Below, piece by piece: positions 34,335 to 47,309 of a stretch of DNA of 64,000 nucleotides (the stretch's first letter is position 1; every line of letters begins with the position of its first letter). The stretch covers positions 132,801-196,800 of the forward strand of contig JH720381.1 of assembly GCA_000231825.2 (NCBI GenBank), read 5' to 3'. Both the position numbers and the translations under genes were made by a program. The stretch is from Tetrahymena elliotti 4EA (Eukaryota > Ciliophora > Oligohymenophorea > Hymenostomatida > Tetrahymenidae). The notes beneath the pieces are model-generated. The model did not search any database. It had not been told where the DNA came from and saw nothing but the letters and a program-made list of their open reading frames with translations.

Positions 34335-35925
34335 CTGTAATCTTAGATTTTTTTATATGATTTTATATTTTTTAATGCTATTAACAATGATTAATAATCA
34401 CAAATAAGTAAATTAACATAGATGTAATATATATTTAATTTAACCTAATAAAATAGATTGATCAAATAGAATTTACGTTTTAAACAAAACTTATTTTTCA
34501 AAGTCTTTATTTTAAGTATTTTAATATGAGATTTATTCTATTATTATTAATCTTCATTCAGATATTTATTCAATAAAATATCATCATTTAAAAAGATATT
34601 TGTTTTATAAATAACAATTTTCTTAAATGTTTTATTTAATAAGTTAATTTAAACATAATAAAATAGATTGATGAAATAGAAATTACATTTTAAATAGTAT
34701 TATTTTTTAAAGTCTTTGTTTTAAAAAAATTAATTAATCTATGATATTTATTCTATTATTAATCTTGGTTTGAGGTTAATAAAATATTTTCATAGTAAAA
34801 ATATCTTTTATCTAAGTTAAAAAAAAAATCATAACCTAAAATAATTCCAGAAATAAATTATAAAAAAATAGATAGAATTTATTTTTTTTTACTCTTTATG
34901 AAATTCTATTACTCCTTGATTTTGATAATATCTATGCTAATACATATATGCATGTAATCCTGCATATAAATGTACTCAGACAGTCTTAAAATTATTAATA
35001 TTTAATCTATGTTTAAAATTTTTAAAAGCTCTTTAATCTAAAAAACTTCATTTAAATTAATTCTAAATATTTTTTGATTGTATTCAAAATAAAAGTATGT
35101 CTCTTTTATTAAATATTTGCAGAAATAACTTTTATCTTTTACTCTAAGAGATTTTCAAATTATTTAACGGACTAAAAAAAATATTAACACAAAATAATTT
35201 ACAAATCTAAAATAATTATAAATTACCTTTATTCTTTAAAATGTTTTATTCATAGTTAATTGGTTGATCTAATAATTTAATAGAAGATCTAATTAATTTT
35301 TATTTTATGATATCTATCTTTATCTTTTTTTGATCTTTTAGAGTTTGTGAATTAACTTCTTTGTAATTATTTTTTTCTCCTTTAATATTACAATTTTTAC
35401 AAAATTGTTCACTTTTTCTTTAAAAATACGTGTGAGTTGATCAAGAAGATTAGTATATCTAATATGATAATCAAAATTTTGGGCTAAGATTAGTTATTTA
35501 TGGTTCTAATTATTTCATGCTTTAGAGTTACATCATTTAATAATAATGTTTCAAATTTTACTTTTTTTTTGGTGTAGAAATGAGTTAAGAGAATGAAAAT
35601 TTAAAAAAGGATATTTTATGATTATAAAAGGCAAATGATTATAATCTATAGACACTTTAAGATTATATTTATTGCTATTTGATTTATCTAATATAATCTA
35701 TTGTTTTGATTTTTGATTTCATTTAATCTATGATATCAGTCAAAGATAAAAATATCAGAATTAATAAGACTTTCAAAAACTTTTAAAAGTTGGATGGATG
35801 ATTAGGATATTTGATGATTTAGATTAATCTTGAAAAAAATAGGAAAACTGAAGTATCATTAAATGAAGGCATAATATTAATAAAAGGGCTTCAAAACTAA
35901 GTAAAATAAAAGGGCTTAAAAGTTA
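34335..35925. other. Intergenic region with a ~210-bp imperfect direct duplication
   Basis: A 1.6 kb gap between divergent genes. Sequence starting near 34436 and near 34646 is an imperfect direct repeat (shared AAAATAGATTGAT...AAAGTCTTT...TATTTATTCTATTA). No coding frame stands out. Confidence 0.5.
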
Positions 35926-36918
35926 ATGTCATCTAAATAAATTCTTGAGGAGTTAGATAACTATAGACCTTACTAAACATGTTTTATTTGCTATGCAGAT
36001 AAAAGCATTTTTAAATACAAATGCAGAAATTGCTAAATATGTGATTCTTGTGAAGACAAATGGATAGCAGCACAAATTGATAGATAGAGTAATGATCCTA
36101 ACATAAAATCTAATCAAGAACTTTAATTTAAATGCTCTAACTGTTAATTATCATTCACAAAGAAGGAATTAGATTAAAAGTTTGATGTTTATCCTGCTAC
36201 TTCATAAAGCCTTTTAAAGTTCTACATGAAGAGAAATTAAGAATATTAAAGCTGCCCTTCTTCTAAGTGCAAAAACATTGGGTGGATGGATAAACCTAAT
36301 TGTAAAAAATTCTAATGCAATGAATGCAATTATGAATGGAGTAATAGTAGCCATGCAAAAATATTTAATTTCTTTAGAATACTAATACTTTAAGAGTTTT
36401 TCACTAAGCTATTTAAGCTTTTTTTGACTAAAAACTGTCCTAAGTGCGTTGCTCCAATATATAAAACAGGTGGTTGCAAAAAAATGACATGTTCAAACTG
36501 CAATAATTACTTTTGTTGGATGTGTAAATAGTATGGACATTATAACTTTTCTTTCTATTGCTTTATGATATGTTTAATCAAAAGTCTTTTAGTGATAATT
36601 CCTCTTAATTCTCTACTTTTTTACTATGGGATTTATGGCCCTGCTATAAATTAGTTAACTGAATTCTTTACAGTACAAAACTTCTTCTATGAATATGGAT
36701 TCATCTCGCTTTTTGTATTTATTTTCAGGTTCGTTTATAAAAATGGACTGCCAATACTAATTATCATAAATTTCTTTGAACATAACGTTTCAAAATTATG
36801 GCGACTTGCTTTGTTAATAGATATTATTTTTTGGATATTTTTCACAAGATGGATTGAGGTAGGTTACTACATCTTAATAGTTCCTTAAATAGTTCTAAGC
36901 ATAGTATATTGCGCATGA
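35926..36918 (+). CDS. Membrane-bound RING-IBR-RING (RBR) E3 ubiquitin ligase, 330 aa, no intron
   Basis: An uninterrupted frame from ATG 35926 to TGA. RING1 (~19-46) has the pattern CFICYADK...[14 protein letters not shown]. The IBR (~109-141) has CPSSKC...[17 protein letters not shown]2 (~168-203) has [20 protein letters not shown]...CWMC. The Cys after GG in RING2 is at the position of the catalytic Cys that carries ubiquitin in RBR ligases. The usual GC(N)HM is GCKKM here, so the His is replaced. After RING2 come four hydrophobic segments (about 206-234, 248-268, 272-308, 312-330), so the enzyme is probably anchored in a membrane by its C-terminal half. RBR ligases with C-terminal membrane spans are known in eukaryotes. 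The complete lack of introns is unusual next to its intron-rich neighbours. Confidence 0.85.
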
Positions 36919-38484
36919 TAATTTAAAAATTATATCAAACAAATACACATTACATTATTCATAATTTATTCTTGTAGAAGTATTTTGTATTCTTTTTCTT
37001 CAAATTAAATCAAATTTGATCATATTTTCTAATTTCAATCTATTTTTTTATTTTTTTAAAAAGATTTCAAAAAAAATTAACTTATAAAAATATTTTATTT
37101 TATTTTTCGCAAGAAATACTTCAAATGATATTTAAATTATTTTTTATTTCATAAAATTGGTGCTGAATTTCAATTTTAATTATGATTTTTTTTTTTTTTA
37201 GAGAAAAAAAAGCTTGAGGTTACTATTTAAACTATAGAAGATATTTACTTGATGTATCTCTTAAAATGATTTATAACTTGTTCATAGATGATCTTACTTA
37301 GAGTTTTATAAAAAATACTTTAAAATAATTTTAATGTTGAAATAAATTAATAAATATGTTAAAGTCATTTAAAATAGAATTTTTTTGGAATATCTAAAAA
37401 CTCTTATTAGAGAATATTGTTTTTTATAACAAAAATGATTAGGTTTCATAAGAATTAATTTGGTATTATAGACGCTAGAAATTATAATAGAATAAATTAA
37501 TAAAATAAATAGAATGATGATAGATAATTAAAAATTTTGGTTTATGTGAAGTTGTGTTTGTTTGTCAAATTTTTAAAATTAAATTAATCTTTTTAAAATA
37601 ACAAAAAAATATTTAATTCAAGTAAGAAATGATAGCAGGAATTTCAAAATTTTTTAAAAGAATTTTATGTGGTTCTGAAATAGAAACACAAAATTAAAAA
37701 TAAGCTAATAATACTATTAAGAAAAAGCTAATTATGTTTTAAAATTAATTCTTTACCAATTAACCTTTTAGTCCTTTTTTTGATTTTAAAAATTTTCTGA
37801 TCAGTTCTAATAAATTACCTTCTTTTATTAATTTTATCAATAAACTATTTTCATACCTAGTTCATGCTTTCTTTTTTATTTAAAATAAATTTGTTTAATC
37901 AGATTTAATTAATTACTTTCAATAATTAATAAATTATCAATTAGTAATTTTCTTTATTCAAATTAAGAATTTATTCGGGTAGGGGGGATTTCGTGGGTTA
38001 TGAATGGAAAAAATTATTTCATTCATTTTTCAATGAAACAATTTTTCATTCATTTTTGAATACTACCCTGCAAAATCCCCCCCTCCCCCCAAATTTTTTT
38101 AGTATTACTGATTTTATATTCCCATTTTATACAGTAGATTAATTTAGAAAAAATACTCAATCTGAAATATCTATTAAATAAAAAAGGAATTAAATGTAAA
38201 CAAAACTTATGTAAGAAGCTTGAAAATAATTAAAAAATTAATTCAATCTGCTCAGAAAATATTTTTTAAATATTAATGACTGAAGATAATTAATTTGATT
38301 TAATTTGATCAGAAAATTTATAAAATATTAATTATTGACAGTAATTCATTATCTGATCAGAAAATTTAATAAAAATTAATACTAGGTAACTAAGATATGA
38401 AGAAAATTTTTTAAAAATAAATAAATTCAATTTAGAAAGTCAAAAAAAAAAATATTAGAAAAAATCATCCTTGAAAAAAATAAT
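36919..38484. other. Intergenic region before the LRR cluster
   Basis: A/T-rich, with a G/C-run hairpin at 37978-38100 and, from about 38220, repeated short units (GATCAGAAAATT...) that recur in front of the other LRR copies. No gene is seen. Confidence 0.5.
37978..38100. repeat. Inverted repeat with G-run and C-run arms
   Basis: The left arm (from about 37978, GGGTAGGGGGGATTTCGTGG) pairs imperfectly with the right arm (about 38072-38100, ACCCTGCAAAATCCCCCC...). The ~70-bp centre holds two direct copies of TTTCATTCATTTTT (about 38018 and 38047). Such G/C runs are rare here. It may be a small mobile element or a structured site at the border of the LRR array. Confidence 0.55.
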
Positions 38485-40982
38485 ATGATATAAAAACAGA
38501 AATAGTTTGTAACTTGAAGATGTGATTAATAATTTTTTATTAAATATATTAATTAATACACTTTTTCAAAAAAAGTTAATTGCTTCAGAATTATCACACA
38601 TTACAGAGCTTAAAATTTGTCTTTAGTAAAGTAAATGTTTTTTAAAAAAGTTTCATCAAAAACTATTTAAAGAGAAAAGAATTTACATGATAAGGGAGCA
38701 TCATTAATATTAAATAAATTATAAAATTGTAATAATTTATCAGATTTAGAGCTTTCTATTGGGTAAAATAAATTTTTACATAGTTCTTAATTTATTTTCC
38801 AATTTTCTCACCTTTACTTTTTAAATTTTTGAATAAAATCTATTTATTAAAGTTACAATGAAATAGGGGTATAGGGCAATACAGAATTAGCCTCTGCTTT
38901 AGAATGCTGTACCAATCTTTAGAGTTTATGCATAGACATCTCGTATGATAATATTGCAATCTTTTATTCATTTTAATTAAAAATTTATTTCGTCTTTCTT
39001 TTCTTTAAATATCATTTTATTTTTTCATACTTTGAGAGTATTTATTACAAATTTATTTTGTTGTGTAATTTATTAAAAATATAAAATAGACAACAAAATT
39101 ATTCTTTTTTAGTATTATCATTTAAAATCATTTATTGGCTTCTTCTCTCTAAAAATGATACTAATCTCTAAAACTAAACACTTGATGTTGAGGAATAGCA
39201 TATTTTTAATTAATTATGAGAATTTTAACAAAAATTAATGTCTAAAATATCAAAAATGAATATATTTACATTAACAATTTACTTTAATTCAAATATTTCA
39301 ACTTTTTACTTATTTTAAACATTTGATTTTTTATTTAAATAAATAAAGTTCTTGTCAATTTCTGGGTTGAAAAGATTTGCTTTAGCTTTAGTAAAATGTA
39401 CTAATCTTAAAAAATGTAAAAGTATTTTCCATTTATATTTAGTTCATTATTTTCTAAATCTATTCAATTTTAAATAAAAATTGTTTTTTTTATCATAAAA
39501 AATAAAAAACTTTATTCCACATTTTAACAAAATAATTTAAAATAAATATCAAGAATTTAAATATTTTACAATCATATTATTATCAATTATCAAAACAATT
39601 TAAATATTTAAATATAGTTCAAATAATATCAGATCCAATGATTCAATAGTGTTCTTTCTTAGCTAAAATTACAAATCTTTAAAATCTGTTTCTTGACTTA
39701 TATTAAGTAGATTTTAATTATTTCTAAAGTTTTGTTTTAATGTAAAAATTTTAATTTAACAGGCATAATTCATTAGGAGATGATGGTCTAATAGGCTTAA
39801 GTTCTGAGTTGCTAAAATGTGTTTATCTAGAAAAGCTTACCCTAATATTATGGTATTAAATTTAATAAAAGAATCAACAGAGTTTTTATCTCTTTCTATT
39901 GAAAATATCTAACTTATCTGAATTACAAACCCACCCCAAATACAAATTTTTTATAAATTTTTAGATCTGAAATTAACTTTTTTGAAAGATAGTAGGGTAT
40001 TTATCAAATTTTACCTTATCACAAAAATATATGATAAAATTTGTTTAGAATTTATTTTTAATTTAATCGTTGAGATTAAGATTTTGTTTTTACTTTTTGA
40101 TTTTTATTACTAATAAATGCTTATTTAAAATAATTAAAAGCAAATGCGAAGTAACTTCTGTAGGAGTAAAAGGATTAGGATCTGCTTTAGCAAATAGCAA
40201 CAGTCTCTCTATTTTAAAAATTGACTTGTTGTAATTAAAAATTTCTAAGCTTATTCTTTTCGAAAATTTATTATTTTGCTAATTTTTTGATATTTTTATT
40301 TTATTTAGTTTCTTTAATTGATTCAAATATAAAAAAGTGATAATCATATTACTAAAGAAGGAATACACGATTTTTGTAACTCTTTACAAAAATGTTCTAA
40401 ACTCTAGATTTTGGATCTCTTATTTTAGTAAATTGTTTATTTAATTTTTTTCAATCATATTACATTCGGTATTTAAGAAATAGGCACTGCTTTGAATTAA
40501 TTCAATAATCTAATATCATTGGCTCTTTTTTTCAAGTAAAATACACTAAAGTTTTTTGGTTTCTTAAAAATAAAATTAAAAGCATGAGCATAAATATTCT
40601 TTATCATTTACCAATTTTTTGAAGTTTTTCATTTGTTATTTTATTTACCTACTTTAATTGATCTAAAAATAAAAAGTAAAAATAATATTACTGAAGAAGG
40701 AATTATTGATTTTTGTAACTCTTTACAATAATGTTCTAAACTCTAGAGCTTAAGAGTCTTAAGACTCTCCTTTTAGAAAATAATCTATTTAATTTTCAAT
40801 AATAAAAATCTAAATTTTTGTTTTCGAGTTTAGCTTTTTAATGATTGATACATTTTTTTAATGGCAAGTTAATTTTTTTTAAATTAAAATGGGAAAATCA
40901 AATTCCTAAAAGTTCTCAATCTTTACTAAGAAGGAAAGTTCTTAAATTGAAAAAACTTGTAGAGCAATATATTTACTTTTGA
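38485..40982 (+). pseudogene. LRR gene copy A, decayed
   Basis: It follows the exon order of the intact copies B, D and E but is damaged. Clear 90-nt exons are 38853-38942, 39763-39852, 40141-40230 and 40338-40427, and a C-terminal exon ends with TGA at 40980-40982 (SLLRRKVLKLKKLV). Damage includes a one-base change of frame near the expected start (about 38510), a TGT-to-TGA change in the exon near 39160, loss of the 5' half of the exon near 40480, and a GT-to-GA change of a splice donor near 40790. An exon of the 'ITEEGI' type is present twice (40338-40427 and near 40690). Confidence 0.65.
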
Positions 40983-42229
40983 ATATGATCAAAAAATTAA
41001 ATTTTTTCTTGTTTTATATTACTCGTTTTAAAAGTCATTTATATTACAAGTCATTTAAAAACGTTATTAAATGATAAAAATTTATTATATTGTATTATCT
41101 AACTATAGTAATAACATTTTTTTGTTTTTGTTTTTTAATTATGAATAAATCTAGTTTTTTTAGAAACTTCTAAAGAATAATTTAAAGGATTTTTTTTAAT
41201 TCATATGATTGTATTTATAAAATAGCCCATATAAGATTATAGCAAGATTTACTAATAAATGAAAGAATAACTTTAATAAAATTATACATATTATATTTTT
41301 TTAGAATTAAATTTTTGAAAAACACTTTTAAACAGTAGATTATTAAAATATTATACTTAATCTTAAACACCTATTAAACAAAAATTTAACTTAAATGTAA
41401 AAAGAATTATTTATCATATGAAAGATTATAAAGCTACTATACAAATTAAATGTCATTTTACTAATTTGTTTTTTTTGTTTATATAGATTAGATGAACCTA
41501 TTTATTAAATGGCTTCTTCAATGAATTTTGTTTTAAAAAATTTATATAAACACATCTAGCTGGTTTAATAATAAAAAGGAATTTACATAACATAAATGAT
41601 TCAATTTTTACCTGAATTAATTAATTTCTTATTCTGAATATAGAAAATTGCTAATTGATATAAAATAATTCAAGAATGTAATTTATTAAACCTTACCAGA
41701 AAAATTTTTTTACTAGTGGACTTAAATAATAAGTAAGATAAAAAAGATATAATTTTTACCAAAATATAGTAAATTCTTAATTTGAATAGAAAATTATTAA
41801 ATGATATAAAATTAATTAAAGAATGTAATTGATTAAACTTGATCAGAAAAATTTTTTTACTGATGGACATAAATAATAAAAAGGAATTTGTAAGATAAAA
41901 AAGATTAAATTTTTACCTGAAAGTAAAATCTTAATTTTAATATAGAAAATTGTTAATTGATATAAAATTAATTAGACATTATCGGAACATTTTTTTCAAA
42001 TATAAAAAAGAAAGCTTGAAATAGTTATGAAAATTACTAATTGATATAAAATGAATAAAAGAAGGTCATTCATTACAATTGATCAGAAAAATTTTGAAAA
42101 ATACAAAAAAAAATTTGAACTATGGATAAAATTGTTAATTGTTAAAGAATTAGCAAAAGAAGGTAATTAATAAATAAAAAAGAAAATCTGTAGTAAATAA
42201 TAGTAACAATAACCCTATAAAAAAGTAAA
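40983..42229. other. Spacer between LRR copies A and B
   Basis: It contains several degenerate copies of a ~130-170 bp unit with the words TTAATTGATATAAAATTAATTA and GATCAGAAAAATTTT (about 41640-42110). Versions of these occur in front of copies C, D and E too, so the spacer was duplicated together with the genes. No gene is seen. Confidence 0.55.
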
Positions 42230-45016
42230 ATGAACCAAGAAAAAAAAGAGTTTAAAAACCTTGAAGATGTGATTGATAATTATTTTTTCGACATATTATT
42301 AATAAATTAATTTTTTACAAAAAAAGTTAATTGTTTCTGAACTATCTTTTGTTACAGAGCTTAAAGTGGATCTTTTGTAAATAAATGTTTTTTAAACTTA
42401 AAATATTTTGCAATAAATCATAAATTTTACTATTTATTTTCTCTTCTTTCAATATTTTTTTTCTTATTTTAAATTTTTTAAATAAAAATAGTTCTTTAAA
42501 TGCTACTTTAAATGAATAGAACATATCATAACTATCAAATGCATTAAAAAAATGCAGTAATTTATCAGATTTACAGCTCATTCTATCGTAACATATATTT
42601 TTAGATTTTATAGGTTTATGTAAATGAAAGTATTTTTTAGTGAAAAGTGTGTTGAGTTTTTGTTTATTAGCATTTTACTTTTTCAGTTTTTGATAATATT
42701 TATTTGTTATTAAAGAAACCATCAAATAGGGGCTTAAGGATTATCTGAATTAGGATCCGCTTTAGCATGCTGTACCAATCTTTAGAGTTTATATATAGAC
42801 TTATTGTATGATAATGTTTTTAACTTTTATTCAATTTAATTCGATTTTTTTTGGTTTCATTTTTTTATATATTTTTAATATATTATAAACTAAAATCATT
42901 ATTTTAATTTGTAAATATTAAAAGCGGTAATAGAGTCGGAAGCTAGGGTATAATTAGCTTGTGTTCTTCTTTCTAGAATTGTACTTATCTCTAAAATCTA
43001 AACCTTTCTTTGTAGTAAAAGATAGATTTGAATTTATTGTGTCAATTTTCATAAAAAATTAAAAAGACTTTTGCTTTTTTGAATTTCATTTTAGATTTTA
43101 AATTTAAACTTTTTACTTTTTAAAATATATTTTAATTTTTTTTAAATAAATAAAGTTACAATGAAATTGATTCTTAGATAGCTTAAGGATTAGCTTCCGC
43201 TTTAGCAAGATGTACCAATCTTTAAAAATTAGAACTATAATTATGGTAAAAGCAGTTATGATTACTTTCTAGTTAATTTTTTAAAACAATTTAAGCTTTT
43301 TTTTCTCTCAAAATAATTTTTGCTTGTATGTAAGGCTGATTTGAAAAAATAAGCCAATTTAATTTAAAATGGCTTATGCTTTTTTGAATTACCAACATAA
43401 ACATTAAATTTAAAATATTTATTTTCAAAAAAATATTTTAATTTTTATTAAAATAAAAAAAGTCATAATTAACTTGGTTCTGAGGGGGCTTAGGGGCTAG
43501 CTTAAGCTTTAGCAAAATGTCCTAATCTTTAATAGTTGGATCTTTAATTAGCGTAAAAGTTATCATTATTTTTTAAATAGTTGTTAATAATTAAAATTTT
43601 GTTATTTTTATAAATCAAACAATTTATTATTTAATATTCTCATTAGATACAACCAAATAGGACAACAGGGATCTTAAGGATTAGGTTTGGAATTATCAAA
43701 ATCGAATAGTTTAACAAATTTATTACTTAATCTCAAGTAAAATTTATTTTATTAACTTAAATAAATTGAACAAAAATAGATTTCGTAATACAATTTTACA
43801 TTTAAATTAATATAAATGATAGCTCAAATAATATCACATCAAATGGCGCTATTGAACTTTGTTCTTTCTTAGCTTAGAATACTAATCTTTAAGATCTGTT
43901 TATTCAATTTTAGTAAGTTTATATTTGATTGTTTCTCAAGTTTTGATTAAAAAATTTAATTTAACAGTTAAAATTCAATAGAAGATGATGGTTTAATAGG
44001 CATAGGTTCTGCATTGGCAAAATGTGCTGATCTATAAAAATTAGGCTTAATACTAGGGTATTATATTAAATGAAATCATGAACCTAGTCTTTATTATCTT
44101 TCTTTCTATTTAATTTATCTCTTTTATTCTAAATTAACACCCCCACACCCTAATAAAACCCTCAATAGCAAGTTTTGGGGATGATATTAACTTTTTAAAG
44201 ATGGCAGGTTATTTTTAATAATAGATTAAGATTCTGTTTTTACTATTTGATTGTTTACCAAATAATAAATACTAATTTAAAATAATTAAAAGCCGAAATG
44301 AAATAACTTCTGCAGGAGTTAAAGGCTTGGGATCTACTTTGGGAAATAGCAGTAGCCTCTCTAATTTAAGAATAGATTTGTAGTAATCAAAGCTTACTTT
44401 GCTCATTTCTTTTTAAAAATAAAAATTAAATTATAATTTATAGAGGAAGTAGAATTGGATGTCAAGGAATCATAAATTTTGTTTCAGCTTTATCAAATTG
44501 TAATTAACTGTAAGAATTGTATCTTGGTTTAATGTAAGAATCTTATATATTTCTAATTTTTGATGATCTAAAATTGTTAATAAAATGAATAGGAATAATG
44601 AAATTGAAAAAATGGGTATCTAAGGAATAGGCACTGCTTTGACTAAATTCAAAAGCCTAATATCATTAAGTCTTAATTTGGAGTAAAATAGAATATATTG
44701 TTTCTTAGTCTCTTCTAAATAAAATATTACAATTATTAATTTACTTTTTTAATGGATTCATATAAAAAGGGAAAACAGTATTACTGAAGAAGGAATGTAT
44801 GGTTTTTGTAACTCTTTAGAAAAATGCTCTATGCTCTTGAAATTGAAATTCTCCTATTAGTAAATATGCAATTTAATTTTCAATCATAAAAAATAAATTA
44901 TTTTTATAAAAAATAAAATAAAAAGATGCTAAAATATCAATAGAGGTTACATACCTTTACTAAGTAGGAAATTTCTTAGATTGAAAGGACTTGTCCAGAA
45001 AGAAATACTTTTTTGA
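42230..45016 (+). CDS. LRR protein, copy B, 420 aa, 15 exons (one LRR per exon)
   Basis: Exons: 42230-42268, 42327-42376, 42492-42587, 42716-42805, 42925-43011, 43156-43245, 43463-43552, 43647-43736, 43823-43912, 43968-44057, 44293-44382, 44444-44533, 44593-44682, 44770-44859 and 44926-45016 (TGA). After the first intron (phase 0) every intron is in phase 2, and LRR exons are 90 nt apart from one of 96 and one of 87. Twelve LRRs of about 30 residues read like SNHQIGAQGLSELGSAL followed by ACCTNLQSL, i.e. N-x-(I)-x-x-x-G-(x)-x-x-L-x-x-A-L-x-x-C-(T/x)-N-L-x-x-L, the ribonuclease-inhibitor type. No signal peptide, membrane segment or catalytic domain is seen. A basic Leu/Arg/Lys C-terminus (SRKFLRLKGLV) closes the protein. 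Likely a protein-binding scaffold; partner unknown. The first intron starts GTGATT, an uncommon donor. Confidence 0.75.
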
Positions 45017-45595
45017 TTACCTTTATTATTATGTTCATAAATAAATAATTTTCTTATTTTAAAGTTTTAGTATTTAAAAATTAGTATTAAAAATTATTTG
45101 TTTTTATTGAAATCTTTTGTCACAAATAATAAAAACCAATTTAAATTTTAAAATAAAAAATTTTTCAAAATATAAAATATGTATTTATGCAAATTACTAT
45201 TTATTGTAGGTTTGATAATTTGCTTTTAAAAATAAGAATATCTTGATAATAAAATTGTTATTTTCTGAACATTACTACCAAACCAAATGATATTGAAAAC
45301 TAAACAAGTGAGCAATAAATAAAATCCTTATTTTATACCTATCTGGATTATTCAATTATGAAAATAAAAATTTATTTTATTCTAAATAGTTTATACAAAA
45401 ATAAAAAAAATCTTTATTTTTTTGATAGAATAATCCATTTACTAAATTTACTTCTATTTCAAACTAATAAGATTTTTTAATTAATAAAATATTCTTCTTC
45501 TTTATATTTTTTGTTGATTTAAAAGAAAAACTATTATTAATGCTCTCAAAAATATCTAAAATATTTTCTTTCTTTAAAAGAAACGATCCTTAAAG
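45017..45595. other. Spacer between LRR copy B and gene F1
   Basis: A/T-rich, similar in parts to the spacer after copy D (about 56950-57560). No gene is seen. Confidence 0.45.
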
Positions 45596-46843
45596 TGACT
45601 AATTTTAGACCGAAGAAAATCTTAAATTGTTATTTTGGTATGAAATTTTGTATTTAAGATAGAAACTCATTTTTTTGTTAGATGATATGAAATCTATTTT
45701 CTTCTTAACAAAAAAAAAGGTTTACTAAGGAATCAACAGAACAAATAAATGATAAATTAGTTCGCGTTTCCAAGAATAACAATTTAAAATAGATTATCCT
45801 TGATTTAAAGTTAAATCATTTATTGCTTTTTTGTTTATAACCTATTTTTGTTTCAATAATAGAGGTAGGTTTGACTAAATATAGAATGTCAAAAATTATT
45901 TAAATCATCTCTCAAGTTGTGAAAATTTGGTAGAATTAAACCTAAATTTAAAGTATTTATTTTAAAAAAGCTAATAATAAATCACTAAAGTCTTAAAATT
46001 CAAAAGGTTTTGTAAAATGGATGATAAATGTTTTGAGGAAATCTGTTTTTCTATTGAAAAACTAAAAAATGTAAAAGTATTAAAACTAGATGTTGGGTAA
46101 TAATTTATTTATTACACCTACCAATCAATCTATAATTGATAAATTCTAATAATTTTTTTAATTAAATTAAGAGATAATTAGATATTTAGAGATCAAAATG
46201 AAGATTATTTTTCTAAAATGATTAAAAACATGCCTTAAATTGAATCTTTATGCTTAAACTTTATGTTAATATTTATTATTTAAAAAAAAAATAATTTTAT
46301 ATTTAATAAATTTTTAGGTTTATTTTTTAATCTGGATCAAAAATAATTTAAATCATTTCAACAATATCTGATTCATAAAACATAACTCTATTTGATATTA
46401 ATCTTTGGTAGATAATTACTTATTCATTCATTCAGTAAATCAATTTATTTGCTTAAATTTTTTTGATTTAGGGGAATAAAAATTTCAAATACTTAACTGA
46501 AAGAAATTGGAAATAGCTTAAAAAAGATGACAAAACTCTAACATTTAAGCTTAGATTTAAGGTGATATTAAATAAAATTATTTACATTAACTTATTATTT
46601 AACATAAATAAGATCGATAACTTTTAGTTAGATATTATTTGAACAGTATTTTACTGAAGTGTTTCCTGTGCTTTAAAATTTAATTTCTCTCAAAGTTACT
46701 GTATTGTAAATCAATTTAAATAAATATTTATAAATTAAATCATTCAAATACCTTTATTTAGGAAGCATAACTAAGTTTTATAAAAGCAATTATACTTTAA
46801 AATGAGAAGACTAACTAATTTAAAAATTTAATTCACACCTTGA
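45596..46843 (+). pseudogene. Related LRR gene F1 (divergent type), start codon apparently lost
   Basis: It has a different repeat set from copies A-E but the same exon principle: 45863-45952, 46007-46096, 46172-46264 (93 nt), 46318-46407, 46472-46561, 46628-46705 (78 nt) and a last exon 46762-46843 with TGA, all in phase 2. Reads include MDDKCFEEICFSIEKLKNV and NQIFRDQNEDYFSKM. The homologous position of the F2 start codon (57566) is ATC here (45596-45598), and the first LRR exon region has an in-frame TGA near 45686 that is absent in F2. Either the gene starts elsewhere or it is dead. Confidence 0.5.
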
Positions 46844-47309
46844 AAAATAGTTAAATAAATAAAATGATTTTTTACTCTCAAAATAAGATTTAATCACTAA
46901 AGAGTATCTTTAATACAATAAAATAATGCTTGCTAAATATCTTTAGTATTATTTATTTTCTGTTCGCTTTTTATATAGTAGATTAAAATAGAAATAAATA
47001 ATCAATCTTAAATGTCTAATTGATTACAAAAATCTAAATATAGTGCCTTTATACATAAAACATAATTTTGTTTTGTTGTTTATTTAGTATTAAATATTTA
47101 AAAAGCACTTTTTATACAGTAGATTAATATAGAATATAATACTCTTTAATTAATAAAAGACTAATAAAAAAATGTAAATTAATTAAACCTGATCAGAACC
47201 TTTTTTACAGATGAACTTAAATAATAGAAATGTATGATAAAAAAGATTTAATTTTTGCCAAATTATTAATTTGAATAGAAAATTGTTAATTTCTTCAAAA
47301 AAAAGTAAA
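46844..47309. other. Spacer between F1 and LRR copy C
   Basis: A/T-rich spacer with the same short repeated words found before the other copies (GATCAGAA..., ATAGAAAATTGTTAATT). No gene is seen. Confidence 0.5.

Noticed and set aside
41670..42581. Minus-strand short frames in front of LRR copy B
   Set aside because: They arise from repeated spacer units and from the reverse of LRR exon sequence, with no sign of a separate gene.
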